DNA of 64,000 bases, from the NCBI GenBank assembly GCA_013426755.1, contig AP019861.1:1891271-1955270 (forward strand), in the 5' to 3' direction. The first letter of the stretch is position 1, and each line of letters begins with the position of its first letter. Origin of the DNA: Spirochaetota bacterium. GTDB taxonomy: Bacteria; Spirochaetota; UBA12135; COTS27. The position numbers and the translations under genes were made by a program. This document shows, piece by piece, positions 54,265 to 63,501 of this stretch. The notes below the pieces were generated by a model. The model did not search any database and was not told the DNA's origin. It saw nothing but the letters and a program-made list of their open reading frames with translations.

Positions 54265-54337
54265 TTGAACTATTAGATGAATTATTAGAAATCGCTTAGG
54301 AATCATCAAAGATTATCATACTGAAGAACAGAATCTA

Positions 54338-55111
54338 TTATACATTTAGACCAGCTAGGCTAGCAGCGGCTTGTTCTAAGCGGCTAATGGGAACAGAAAG
54401 ATCATCAGCTTTGAAGACATAGCCTCCTGCGACAATGACGTTAAAGCCACTCTTTAAGATAGGTATGATATTCTCAGCATTGACGCCACCATCTATTTCT
54501 AGATCGATACACTTTGCTTGCACGGCGTCTGCTAATCTAGATCGATCATATGAACGGCAATACGTTCTAATCTTAGCAGCGACTTCTTCACCTTTCGTTA
54601 ACACTGCGGGAATAAAGTTTTGATTGGAAAATCCTGGATGAACGGACATGAGGAGTATCTGATCGACATACGGAAAGTACTTTTCAATATCATCAATAGC
54701 CGTATTAGGATTAATAGCAAGAGAGGCTCGTTTCCCAGCTTTACGAATACTCTGCAATATAGCTATGACATCACCTTTTATCTCACGGTGAATGGAAATA
54801 ATATCACTGCCAGCAGCGATAAATTCGTCTAGATATTTTTCTGGTTCCTTCATCATCAAATGCACATCAAAAACCTTATCCGTATGCGGACGAAGTGCTT
54901 TCACCATAGGGGCACCGAAGGTGAGATTGTCTACAAAATGACCGTCCATTACGTCGAGATGAATATAGGAACAAGTCGTTTGATTGAGACGGTCGAGCTC
55001 GTGTTTGAAGTTGGCGAAATCACCTGCTAGGATGGAAGGGGCTATCTTTAAGGCAGGCTGCTGGTCTTCTGATGAAGTCGCTACGAAGGAAGTCAATGGA
55101 CTACTGTTCAT
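54338..55111 (-). CDS. rpe: Ribulose-phosphate 3-epimerase
   Basis: Rpe interconverts ribulose-5- and xylulose-5-phosphate in the pentose phosphate pathway. The TIM barrel has KIAPSILAGDFANFKHEL, HLDVMDGHFVDNLTFG, DVHLMMKEPEKYL, MSVHPGFSNQNF and DLEIDGGVNAENI, with the metal and catalytic His/Asp residues in place. Length is 257, a little long because of about 20 extra N-terminal polar residues and a short insert near 190. It is 73 bp upstream of valS in the same direction. Confidence 0.94.
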   Translation of the reverse strand: MNSSPLTSFVATSSEDQQPALKIAPSILAGDFANFKHELDRLNQTTCSYIHLDVMDGHFVDNLTFGAPMVKALRPHTDKVFDVHLMMKEPEKYLDEFIAAGSDIISIHREIKGDVIAILQSIRKAGKRASLAINPNTAIDDIEKYFPYVDQILLMSVHPGFSNQNFIPAVLTKGEEVAAKIRTYCRSYDRSRLADAVQAKCIDLEIDGGVNAENIIPILKSGFNVIVAGGYVFKADDLSVPISRLEQAAASLAGLNV

Positions 55112-55876
55112 GATGAAGTGATATTGATTGGACTATTTTTATTTAATTGACAGGATTTATAGGTGACTGAGTGTCTTCTATTTCTAAACTACTTTAAGCT
55201 ACCTTAACCTACGTCTAAGTACCGCGTAAATACTCGAGGGTTCAAGGACTCGAGCGCCCGATAAAAATTAGGGCAGTAACTTCGTGAGATCGCATAACCA
55301 GTCAAATCATCATGAATACTCTATACCAATATTATACTCTCATTTTTTGTTTTTAAAGGAGTTTTTGCATCCTATTCTAAGGATTTTTTTTTACATTGTA
55401 GAAGCACAGGGAGGGCAACGACCAGAGAGAATTACGGAAGCTATTTCCAAAGCAACCGATTACGTAAGCTACTTCCCCAAACAAACAGGCTTGAAAGTTC
55501 AATGCTTTACTTCAATGCCTTATAAACTCTTGATAAAAAGGCTAGGTTGTGTATTATCACCTAATATTATTTACTAGCCGTCTCACACCACCCATAACTC
55601 AACTAGGAGAATCTATGAAGGAAACTCTAAAACTCAAGCCCCCCAAAAAAGCCTCCCTACTCTATTCAATAAAAATAGAGGGGAGGTCTTAAAACTGCGA
55701 CTCAAAAGCAGAGAACACCACGCACCTGCTAGCTTGACAATTTACCAATTTTACCGGATCTACCGATTTAACAATTTACCAGTTGTCTCCCTAGGCTACA
55801 GTGTATCCTAAGTGTGCCCTATGATAATAATAATTGAGTTGTCTGAGAACTCACCTATTATCTTTATCAGTTATTT
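55112..55876. other. Intergenic region with flaA terminator
   Basis: The main element is the minus-strand terminator at 55645-55686. A plus-strand frame 55284-55577 (GTG start, 97 codons) has no ribosome-binding site and no recognisable motif, and I do not call it. A CTCGAG...CTCGAG hairpin at about 55232-55254 and short ACCRATTTAMC repeats at 55740-55790 are also present. Confidence 0.5.
55645..55686 (-). terminator. Intrinsic terminator of the flaA genes
   Basis: On the minus strand CCTCCCCTCTAT pairs with ATAGAG(TA)GGGAGG around a loop of about nine bases, followed by C and six Ts (complement of 55650-55645). It lies about 190 bases after the end of the second flaA gene. Confidence 0.75.
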
Positions 55877-56713
55877 TTACCAATTATCAATAGGGTCTAC
55901 ACGTTCTTCGTCGGAAAGCTGATCGTTTCTCAGTTGTTCTTCATAGAGATAAATATTGGTTGTGGCTTCAAATTTATCAAAGTAAGTAAAGAAATTTCCG
56001 AACGTGTTATCTGGATCAAATTCTATATAAAAGGCAACAAACGTGATACCCTGCCGTCTGTAATAGGTGGCAAAGAGTTTATTTTGCTGGTCGATACGTT
56101 CTGGGATAAGAGCCTCGAGTTGTTTCCAGCCTGTAAAATCCAATGTGCCAAAGGGGACTCTATATGTTTTGCCTTCAAAATCACGAATGACGGCGAAGAG
56201 TTTATGCGGAACGCCCCGTCCTTGCACCCAGACAGACAATTTTTGCGTAATACCTGGGATAATGATCTCACGTGGTGGTTCGATAGATGCGTAAGAATAA
56301 CTTCTGCGAAGAAAATTGACTTTAGCACCGAGTGAGTAGAGTGAAGTAGTAGTGTCTTCAGCACGAACTGCTTCAGGAGCGCCGAATACTTTACGTACTT
56401 GAATGACACCATCATCGACCCACATGCCGCCGAACCAGAGATCAGCGTCTTCAAAGTTATCGACGAGGTACTGTTGAAATTTGACGCCGCCATCTCGATT
56501 GACCGCTTGTGGCGAGGTGGCATCAGGTGCTGGCGTAGTGGTAGTGGTGGTGGGTTGTTGCTGTTCTGGCGTGGCGTCGTCTTGTGCGCTGGCAGGCACT
56601 ACAAGCATACCTAGGGCTAGAACAAAAATCAGACATGCTACTCTAACATTGAGGCGAGTTTTCGCCGAGAGGCATTCTGAAAAAAAAGTGAAAATCGACA
56701 AGTAGCGTTTCAT
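55877..56713 (-). CDS. FlaA-like flagellar filament outer-layer protein (second gene)
   Basis: FlaA proteins sheath the periplasmic flagellar filaments of spirochaetes. From ATG 56713 (GGGAG upstream) the protein has a signal region (ACLIFVLALGMLVVPASAQ). A Thr/Pro-rich stretch with a TTTTTT run follows, then the FlaA domain (LVDNFEDADLWFGGMWVDDG, LSVWVQGRGVPHKLFAVIRD, LDFTGWKQLEALIPE, FFTYFDKFEATTNI). About 279 residues. It follows the flaA at 56861 by about 150 bp, resembling the tandem flaA-like pair of Treponema (tp0664/tp0663, from memory). Confidence 0.88.
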   Translation of the reverse strand: MKRYLSIFTFFSECLSAKTRLNVRVACLIFVLALGMLVVPASAQDDATPEQQQPTTTTTTPAPDATSPQAVNRDGGVKFQQYLVDNFEDADLWFGGMWVDDGVIQVRKVFGAPEAVRAEDTTTSLYSLGAKVNFLRRSYSYASIEPPREIIIPGITQKLSVWVQGRGVPHKLFAVIRDFEGKTYRVPFGTLDFTGWKQLEALIPERIDQQNKLFATYYRRQGITFVAFYIEFDPDNTFGNFFTYFDKFEATTNIYLYEEQLRNDQLSDEERVDPIDNW

Positions 56714-56860
56714 GATAGGGGTCTCCCGAAATATGATAAGTGATAATAACAATGGTTTAATATAGTAGTGATAATGCAGTTAGTGATTGCTAAGATATAA
56801 AGAGAACTAGGACATAAAGACAAAGATAAAAATCAAATGAATTAAAACAATTCAAACGAA

Positions 56861-57595
56861 TTAATTAGCTGTGGCATCCGTGGTGGTCTCTTGTTGGTTT
56901 TTAGTGGCTTTGATGAGCTGTTCAATGTCGTAGCCATCATAATTTGTGAATGAAACCTCTTCGTCGACTTCAAAATTATCTAAGAACACGTAGATATCAT
57001 TGACACGTTCGCGAGGATTGGTGTAAATACGGAATGTCTGAAATGAAAAGACATCTTCACCGTCAACATAACGATTAGCCGTGCTAATGACCTGTGGAAT
57101 ACCTATATTGAGGTGGCGCCAGCCGTAAAAAGCGAGATCACCGAATGAAACCCCGTAAGAAAATCCATCTGGTCGAGCAAAAATGATAGCCAGTTCATGC
57201 ATGTAATTGCCACCCCATGCCCAGATTGAAGCTTTGTGGAGACGTCCTTTCACTTCGCGCTGTGTTTGTGGTGTGATGTCTGCAAATTGGCTACCGCGAC
57301 GGTCCCAGGAGAGTTTTAGTCCTAAACTATTGGTAGAATATTGGCTCTCTTTAAGGAAATGTGGAACATTGGTATAATACTTAACGTCTTTACGATCGTC
57401 AATGAATGTTGGTGAACCTGTAACAGTGTATGTCTCTTCAGGCTCGAAAGCGTACCATGTGTTACGTGACACTTGTGAATCGCTGAAAACAACTGAAAAC
57501 AAATAGGAAAAAAGCATGATAGCGGCGGGAAATCCTGCCCATAAGATCACTTTTGCCATACTAGAAGATACAGTAGATATAGATAAATGTTTCAT
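56861..57595 (-). CDS. flaA: FlaA flagellar filament outer-layer protein (first gene)
   Basis: The 244-residue protein has an N-terminal hydrophobic signal (VILWAGFPAAIMLFSYLFSVVF). The FlaA domain contains WYAFEPEETYTVTGSP, LKLSWDRRGSQFADI, ASIWAWGGNYMHELAIIF, FYGWRHLNIGIPQ and DIYVFLDNFEVDEE. It is secreted to the periplasm and coats the flagellar core. It is the first gene of a two-gene flaA unit ending at the terminator 55645-55686. A GAGAG stretch lies about ten bases before the ATG. No flagellar genes beyond these two are in the window. Confidence 0.92.
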   Translation of the reverse strand: MKHLSISTVSSSMAKVILWAGFPAAIMLFSYLFSVVFSDSQVSRNTWYAFEPEETYTVTGSPTFIDDRKDVKYYTNVPHFLKESQYSTNSLGLKLSWDRRGSQFADITPQTQREVKGRLHKASIWAWGGNYMHELAIIFARPDGFSYGVSFGDLAFYGWRHLNIGIPQVISTANRYVDGEDVFSFQTFRIYTNPRERVNDIYVFLDNFEVDEEVSFTNYDGYDIEQLIKATKNQQETTTDATAN

Positions 57596-58146
57596 AATGT
57601 TATTACTCTCTTACTAAAAAAATTACAATTAAGATTGTTCTAGAATTATTCTGATTAGATTGTTTTGATTGCCGTAGTCGTTATTAAATATGCTGTGATT
57701 AAAAATACGCTGTAAATACGCTGTAATAAAGCAATTCGCAACCATATTCACCGTTAATACATGATATTGTAACATGATATTACAAAATGATACTATAACA
57801 TAAAATCAGCAAAAACCATACCTATTTTTGATTGCTATTTTTGATTGAAATCGTGTTAATTGAAGTCGTATTTGTAATTGCTGGCGTATAATTGCTGGTG
57901 GTCGTGCTAATTCCCGTTAATAGCTGGTGGTCGTGCTAATTTTCGTTAATAGTAGGTGTTCCTTAGTAATATCGGCATAAGGGCGCGTTATTTTTACAAT
58001 TTTTTACTACGAAAATCTCTCCATCACGCCAGCAATACCGCTATTGCAGGATCATAAAAGCAAACAAAAATACAATACTCAATCCCATCGCTTCAACTCT
58101 CAATCCCATCACTCCAATACTATGGTAACCTAAAAATACTGTATTG
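57596..58146. other. Intergenic region with short repeats
   Basis: No gene. AACATGATATTACAAAATGATA-like repeats lie at about 57760-57800 (core ATGATATT), and GCTGGTGGTCGTGCTAATT is duplicated 30 bp apart at about 57892-57950. TCAATCCCATCRCTYCAA is also duplicated near 58080-58112. Confidence 0.55.
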
Positions 58147-60165
58147 TCAAGTAATTTCTAAAATCTCCTTCGATTTTCTTGATGAGGCTTTCGTCATCTG
58201 TTCTTTTTGCTTGACGGTTTCATTTTTCAGTGCACCATCAAATTTTGAGAGTTTATAAGGTACATATACCTCTGGATCAGAAACTTTCACCTGCTCAAAC
58301 TCTGGTGGGGATTGTTTACTGGCCGGGGAGGATTTGCTGGCGGGGTACTCAGGCAGTTCAGAGAACACAGGCAGCTCAGAGAACAATTCTCTAAGTCGGT
58401 TGCGTCCTAATATGAGCATAAACGAAGAGAGCCGTGGTCCTTTGGTTTTATCGATGAGAATGCGATACATTTTCTCGAAGAAATAACCGTGTTCAATATC
58501 ATAATCGCGCATTACGGTATAGAGAAAGTCATGCAACGTCTGTTCATCAAATGCATTCCATGTGGCTTCATTATCTATTTCTTGCTTGATGAACGATAGC
58601 GCCTTTAAAAATGGTTTTGAAAATTCACTTGACGTGGCAGCAAGTATTGGTTTCATTGGTTTTTTACGGATAGTGAAGCGGAAATCTTCCTCACTGTAGA
58701 GCTGCAACCAATTTTTAGCACATTGGATACGAAGTCGCAGGTGGCTTCTATCGATTTCAGTACGCAGTTGATCGGCATAATACGCCAATATAGGCTCTTC
58801 CGCAAAATCATAAATCTGCACAATATTCGTAAGATGACGAAACGGAGCACGAAATAGCTTTTTAATTGACTTTTCAATGAATTCTTCAATTGACTTGTTC
58901 TGAATTGAATATTTATCCGACTTTTCAATCAAATTGCTAGAAAGCCCGTGTTCTAATTCTGGCACAGCTGAAAATTCATAAATACGTTTGACGTTCATTG
59001 TTTTCTTGGGGGGCAATGACCCCACTTCACCGTTATACTCACGTTCTAGTCGGTCAAAAGCTTCATAATGCTTGATAACGTCTTTATCTAATGCAATTGA
59101 GAAGTCAACATTGGGTCGCTGGGCTGCGTAAAGGTAGCGGACAAGTGCAGGTTCATAAATCTCTAAAAGCTCGTCAACCGTCATAACATTGCCTGCGCTG
59201 GAGGACATTTTAGTTTTAGCTCCCTTGACAAGCACAAAATCATATTGAAGATATACAGGAACACTGCCATTAAACACTTGACTGGCGATTTCTTTTGCCG
59301 TATCAAAGGAGCCGCCATCGTTAGAATGGTCTTTTCCGCCTGGTTCAAAATCGACCCCTTCATAACTCCAACGCATTGGCCAGTCAATGCGCCATAAAAA
59401 TTTAACGCATGGTTTCTCAGCAAAATCAAGCCGTTCTTCCTTTCCACAAGCACTGCAGAAGTACGTAAAAGTCGTTGCTTCGTCATAATCAAGGATTTTG
59501 AGATCATTCTTCCGACAGACATGACAGAAAATCACGACAGGATACCAATTCTCAGGTAGCGGATCTCTGCGATATTTGTTCAGAATTTGACGAATAAGCG
59601 ATCGCTTTTCAAGTCCTTGTTTGAGGTATTCGGTGTATTTCCCCTCAGTGTAATTATCATGTTGATAAATAAATTCTGGATTTAAGCCTAAACGTTTTAT
59701 GGATTGTTCGAACAATTTTTCATTGCGTTCGGCGAATGAGTTATAATTTCCTTCGGGATCAGGTATTTCACGGAGGGGATGTTTCAGGTAGGAAGCAAAG
59801 GGAATGTTTTCCTTGGTTTTCTCAGGGAAATTACTAGGAATTTTACGAAGCGGGTCGAAATCATCCCATGAAAATATAAAGCGCGTCTTCTTTCCAAGGG
59901 CTTGCAATGCCCGTGCAACGAGGTCTACTACGATCACTTCCCTAAAATTACCAATATGCACCGTCCCAGAAGGCGTAATTCCTGCCGCTAGAACGTAACA
60001 ATCTTTATCACCTTTCTCATGAATAATCTTTCGTGCCGTCCTATCCGCCCAATGATTGCTTGTTGTGAGCGCCTGATCTTGCCAGGGAAGTGACGGATCC
60101 GTACCTTCGGATGATTTTTTTATGCTACCCTTATTCTGGATAACGGATTTAAAGTTGGAATTCAT
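58147..60165 (-). CDS. lysS: Class I lysyl-tRNA synthetase
   Basis: This is the archaeal-type LysRS used by spirochaetes. HIGH occurs as GITPSGTVHIGNFREV, a zinc-finger-like region as CHVCRKND and YFCSACGKEE, and KMSKS as TKMSSSAGN. It has none of the class II motifs. At 672 residues it is longer than the 500-540 I expect: extra stretches lie near 385-435 and in a Pro/Ser/Lys-rich C-terminus (about 600-672), which includes the short duplication FSELPVFSELPEY. Start ATG 60165 is followed by about 25 variable residues. Confidence 0.94.
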   Translation of the reverse strand: MNSNFKSVIQNKGSIKKSSEGTDPSLPWQDQALTTSNHWADRTARKIIHEKGDKDCYVLAAGITPSGTVHIGNFREVIVVDLVARALQALGKKTRFIFSWDDFDPLRKIPSNFPEKTKENIPFASYLKHPLREIPDPEGNYNSFAERNEKLFEQSIKRLGLNPEFIYQHDNYTEGKYTEYLKQGLEKRSLIRQILNKYRRDPLPENWYPVVIFCHVCRKNDLKILDYDEATTFTYFCSACGKEERLDFAEKPCVKFLWRIDWPMRWSYEGVDFEPGGKDHSNDGGSFDTAKEIASQVFNGSVPVYLQYDFVLVKGAKTKMSSSAGNVMTVDELLEIYEPALVRYLYAAQRPNVDFSIALDKDVIKHYEAFDRLEREYNGEVGSLPPKKTMNVKRIYEFSAVPELEHGLSSNLIEKSDKYSIQNKSIEEFIEKSIKKLFRAPFRHLTNIVQIYDFAEEPILAYYADQLRTEIDRSHLRLRIQCAKNWLQLYSEEDFRFTIRKKPMKPILAATSSEFSKPFLKALSFIKQEIDNEATWNAFDEQTLHDFLYTVMRDYDIEHGYFFEKMYRILIDKTKGPRLSSFMLILGRNRLRELFSELPVFSELPEYPASKSSPASKQSPPEFEQVKVSDPEVYVPYKLSKFDGALKNETVKQKEQMTKASSRKSKEILEIT

Positions 60166-61425
60166 CGAGTGAAAATTTAAATTAACCTTATTTTCAGAGT
60201 AAAAAATTTAAAACAACCCTATTCAACCTTATTTTTAACTAAAACTAGAAATAACTACAATATAACCCCAGAACCCATATAGCTCCAAATAACCTATAAA
60301 TACAAACAAGCCTCAGATATACATAGCCTTAAATATAAGCCTCAGATAATGCAGCCTTAAACCACAATATAGCTTTATAATGTAGATTTATGATGCAGCC
60401 TTATAATATAGCCCTACAATATAGCCTCATAATATAGCCTTATAATATAGTTTAAGAGCGACTTAAATTAAATGACCATTAACTCATAAATTTTATCTCG
60501 TGGCTCTATATTTAATTAATATGACAGAATCTATATTTAATCAATATGACAGAAATAAGTATATACTGATATGCATACAAACATAATTACAATATTATCA
60601 GATTTAAAATCACTATTATTAATTAACAGATTAGCAGTCATTTAACAAATGAGCAGTCCTATTAACAGATTAACAGTCCTCAATTAACAAATAGACCCAT
60701 AATTCCCAATCACTAATAGCCACTCAATTATCACACATTTTTATTTTCAATTATAATCTTTATCATAATTATAATATTATTAGATCCAAATATGGATGCA
60801 TTTCACTATCTTGAACCTATGATTACAGAATTTTTTATGATTACGGAATTTTTACTTGTTATTATGCTGATCATCGTCATAATGATGATTATCTAAATAT
60901 GAAGATTTTAGAGACTATCCTAAAAAATTCTCTATGGAGACCATCCCAAAAGATTCTCTGACCATTTTAAGAGAGTCTTTATAAGGATTGTTCTAAGCGA
61001 TTCTTCATAGAGATTATTCTGAGAAATTGTCTATGGAGATCATCTTGAGAGATTGTCTATGTCTGCTTTTTTAAGGAAATTGACGATTTTAACGGGTTAT
61101 TGGAAATTTTAACAAGTTATCATTGACGGTTTTAGCGGGTTATTAGAGATTTTAACGAATTGTAATTGGTGATGAATTGTAATTGGTGATTTTAGCAGGT
61201 TGTTAATGATTTTAACGAGTTATCATTGGTGATTTTAGCCAATCCTTCCAGTCATCACAATCAATATCATCACAATCAATGTCATCAACATCATAAAAAA
61301 ACTCTAACGTAACCACAATCTATACAAAAATAACCATGCAAGAACTGTCATCTCGTCATAAATATGACGATCAAATATGACGATCATCACTAAAAATTCA
61401 CCTCATCCCATCATTACCGTTACAA
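60166..61425. repeat. Gene-free repeat-rich region before recG
   Basis: About 1.26 kb with no gene. It holds a roughly 20-bp ATATAGCCTTATAATATAG repeat at 60340-60450. AATTAACAGATTAGCAGTC-type repeats follow at 60620-60690, GAGATYATTCTGAGARATTG-type repeats at 60920-61060, and GATTTTAACGRGTTATTRG-type repeats at 61085-61240. Confidence 0.6.
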
Positions 61426-63462
61426 ATGTTGTCTGATCCAGTAGAAAAGCTATTTCAATTACGTCCTCACACACGAACTGCCTTAGCAAGGAAGGAAATT
61501 CGTAACGTTACAGACCTCATTTACTATTTTCCACGCCGTTACGAAGACAGAACGTCGCTAGAAACACTACAAAATGCCATTCATACCGAAAAAATTCATC
61601 ATAAAGATTTTGCCCCCACAATTATAGCCCAATGTACTAAAAAAAGCGAATTTTTGTTTAGAAACCGTAGAGTCAAGAAATACACCTTCATAGACAATAA
61701 CGAGCATTCCTTTAACGTAACCGCCTACAATCCATGGCAACGTTTCCGCGTCAACGAATACTACATCTTATCTGGAAAAATTCGTGAATATAGAAATGAA
61801 ATCCACATGAACGTAACCGAATATGAAAGTTTCGATGAAGAATCCATAACGAGTATTCACTTAGGACGAATAGTAGGAATTTATGCGGGAACAGAAAATT
61901 TAACACAAAAACAACTCAGAACAATGATCGAGCACGTTCTCACCCAATTATCACCCAATACCGTTTCTTACACACTTCCAGCAGCACTCGTACGTGAAAA
62001 AAAATTTGCTCCCAAATTAGAAAATATTCGTGAAATGCACTTTCCAACCAGTACCGCACGCCTCAATCAAGCCCATTATGCCCTCGTTTATGAAGAACTC
62101 TACGTACTCGAAGAAAAACTTGCAAAATTGCGTAAAAAAAATATCAGCGGCAAAGAACCTAATAGATACCCCAATCAAAATGCCCTAACTAAACTCACAG
62201 CAGAGATGGACTTCACACTCACCCATGAACAATCAAAAGTTCTAAAAGAAATCGTAGGCGATATGGCATCAGAAAAGATCATGCAACGACTAGTACAAGG
62301 CGAAGTAGGAAGCGGGAAAACACTTCTAGCCGCTCTATCTATGTATTACGCACACAGCAATGGCTACCAATCAGCCCTAATGGCACCAACCGAAGTACTC
62401 GTTCAGCAACACATGAAATTTTTTGAGAAATTTTTTGCTAAATATTCGATTCCGATTGCAATGTTAGCCGCGCCCCAAAATGCCCCAAAGGAAATTCGCG
62501 AAAAAGCCACCTACATCATCCGCCACCACCCCAACGCAATGATCCTAGGCACCCATGCCCTCATCCAAAAAAAAGTCGTATTCCCCAATCTAAAATACGT
62601 CATCATTGATGAGCAGCACCGTTTTGGCGTCGATCAAAGACAAGCCATCATGGAAAAAGGCGACCGCGCAGACTTTTTATCCCTAAGCGCCACCCCCATT
62701 CCACGTTCATTGTACTTGACGCTCTATGGAGACCTCGTCTCATCGAAATTACGCGAACGTCCCAAAAAAGCCATGACCATTCATACAAAGGTCATTCCAG
62801 AAAGCGAGCGGGCACACGCTTACAAATTTCTCAAATACCGTGTTACCCGCAAACAAGAACAAGCTTATGTCGTTTTTCCAGTAATTGAAGAAAGTTCTTC
62901 GAGTAGATTGCGTTCGCTTAATAAAGAATTTGAAACTCTTAAAAAGCAAGTCTTTACAGACATTGAGATTGCATTTATTCACGGAAAGATGAAAGCAAGT
63001 GAAAAAGACGGACTTATGGAAAAATTTTACAATGGAACTATTCGTGTTCTATTTGCAACAACCGTATTAGAAGTCGGAATTGACCACCCCAATGCAACCG
63101 TGATCATCATCGAATCAGCCCACCAATTTGGATTATCACAACTCCATCAATTGCGCGGGCGAGTCGGCAGGCATCTTAAAGAAGGCTATTGCTACCTGGT
63201 AGCAGGAAGCGATATGAATGTTGAAACATATGGACGCCTGGAACAATTCGCTAATGTCAAAGATGGATTTAAGATAGCAGAACTTGATCTCAAAATTCGT
63301 GGTCCGGGTGAGCTTATCGGTCTTAAACAATCAGGACTGCCACCACTTAAAATTGCCGATCTCGTTAAAGACGAAGAGATCCTCATTGCTGCTAGAAAAG
63401 CCGCTTACGCACACACTTTTAATGACGAAGTAGAAAATGACGAAGCAGAATATTCTTCTTAA
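61426..63462 (+). CDS. recG: ATP-dependent DNA helicase RecG
   Basis: RecG remodels stalled replication forks. The N-terminal wedge/OB domain is present (IRNVTDLIYYFPRRYEDR). The helicase core has Walker A QGEVGSGKT, motif Ia MAPTEVLVQQH, DEQHRFGVDQR, LSATPIPRSL, TTVLEVGIDHPNA and QLRGRVGRHLKEGYCYL, followed by the family end ELDLKIRGPGELIGLKQSG. Length (678) is normal with no large insert. The last codons and stop are part of a 17-bp tandem duplication. Confidence 0.96.
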   Translation: MLSDPVEKLFQLRPHTRTALARKEIRNVTDLIYYFPRRYEDRTSLETLQNAIHTEKIHHKDFAPTIIAQCTKKSEFLFRNRRVKKYTFIDNNEHSFNVTAYNPWQRFRVNEYYILSGKIREYRNEIHMNVTEYESFDEESITSIHLGRIVGIYAGTENLTQKQLRTMIEHVLTQLSPNTVSYTLPAALVREKKFAPKLENIREMHFPTSTARLNQAHYALVYEELYVLEEKLAKLRKKNISGKEPNRYPNQNALTKLTAEMDFTLTHEQSKVLKEIVGDMASEKIMQRLVQGEVGSGKTLLAALSMYYAHSNGYQSALMAPTEVLVQQHMKFFEKFFAKYSIPIAMLAAPQNAPKEIREKATYIIRHHPNAMILGTHALIQKKVVFPNLKYVIIDEQHRFGVDQRQAIMEKGDRADFLSLSATPIPRSLYLTLYGDLVSSKLRERPKKAMTIHTKVIPESERAHAYKFLKYRVTRKQEQAYVVFPVIEESSSSRLRSLNKEFETLKKQVFTDIEIAFIHGKMKASEKDGLMEKFYNGTIRVLFATTVLEVGIDHPNATVIIIESAHQFGLSQLHQLRGRVGRHLKEGYCYLVAGSDMNVETYGRLEQFANVKDGFKIAELDLKIRGPGELIGLKQSGLPPLKIADLVKDEEILIAARKAAYAHTFNDEVENDEAEYSS

Positions 63463-63492
63463 ATAAAACTTCTTCTTAAATAAAGTTTTTTT
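63453..63492 (+). terminator. 17-bp duplication over the recG stop forming a weak terminator
   Basis: TTCTTCTTAAATAAAA starts at 63453 and again at 63470; the first copy holds the recG TAA (63460-63462). The duplication lets AAAACTT (63465-63471) pair with AAGTTTT (63483-63489), followed by further Ts, a possible weak terminator. Confidence 0.5.
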
Positions 63493-63501
63493 ACAGCATT
63501 G

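Noticed and set aside
55284-55577. 97-codon plus-strand frame upstream of rpe
   Set aside because: GTG start without a ribosome-binding site, no recognisable motif, located in an intergenic gap; too weak to call.
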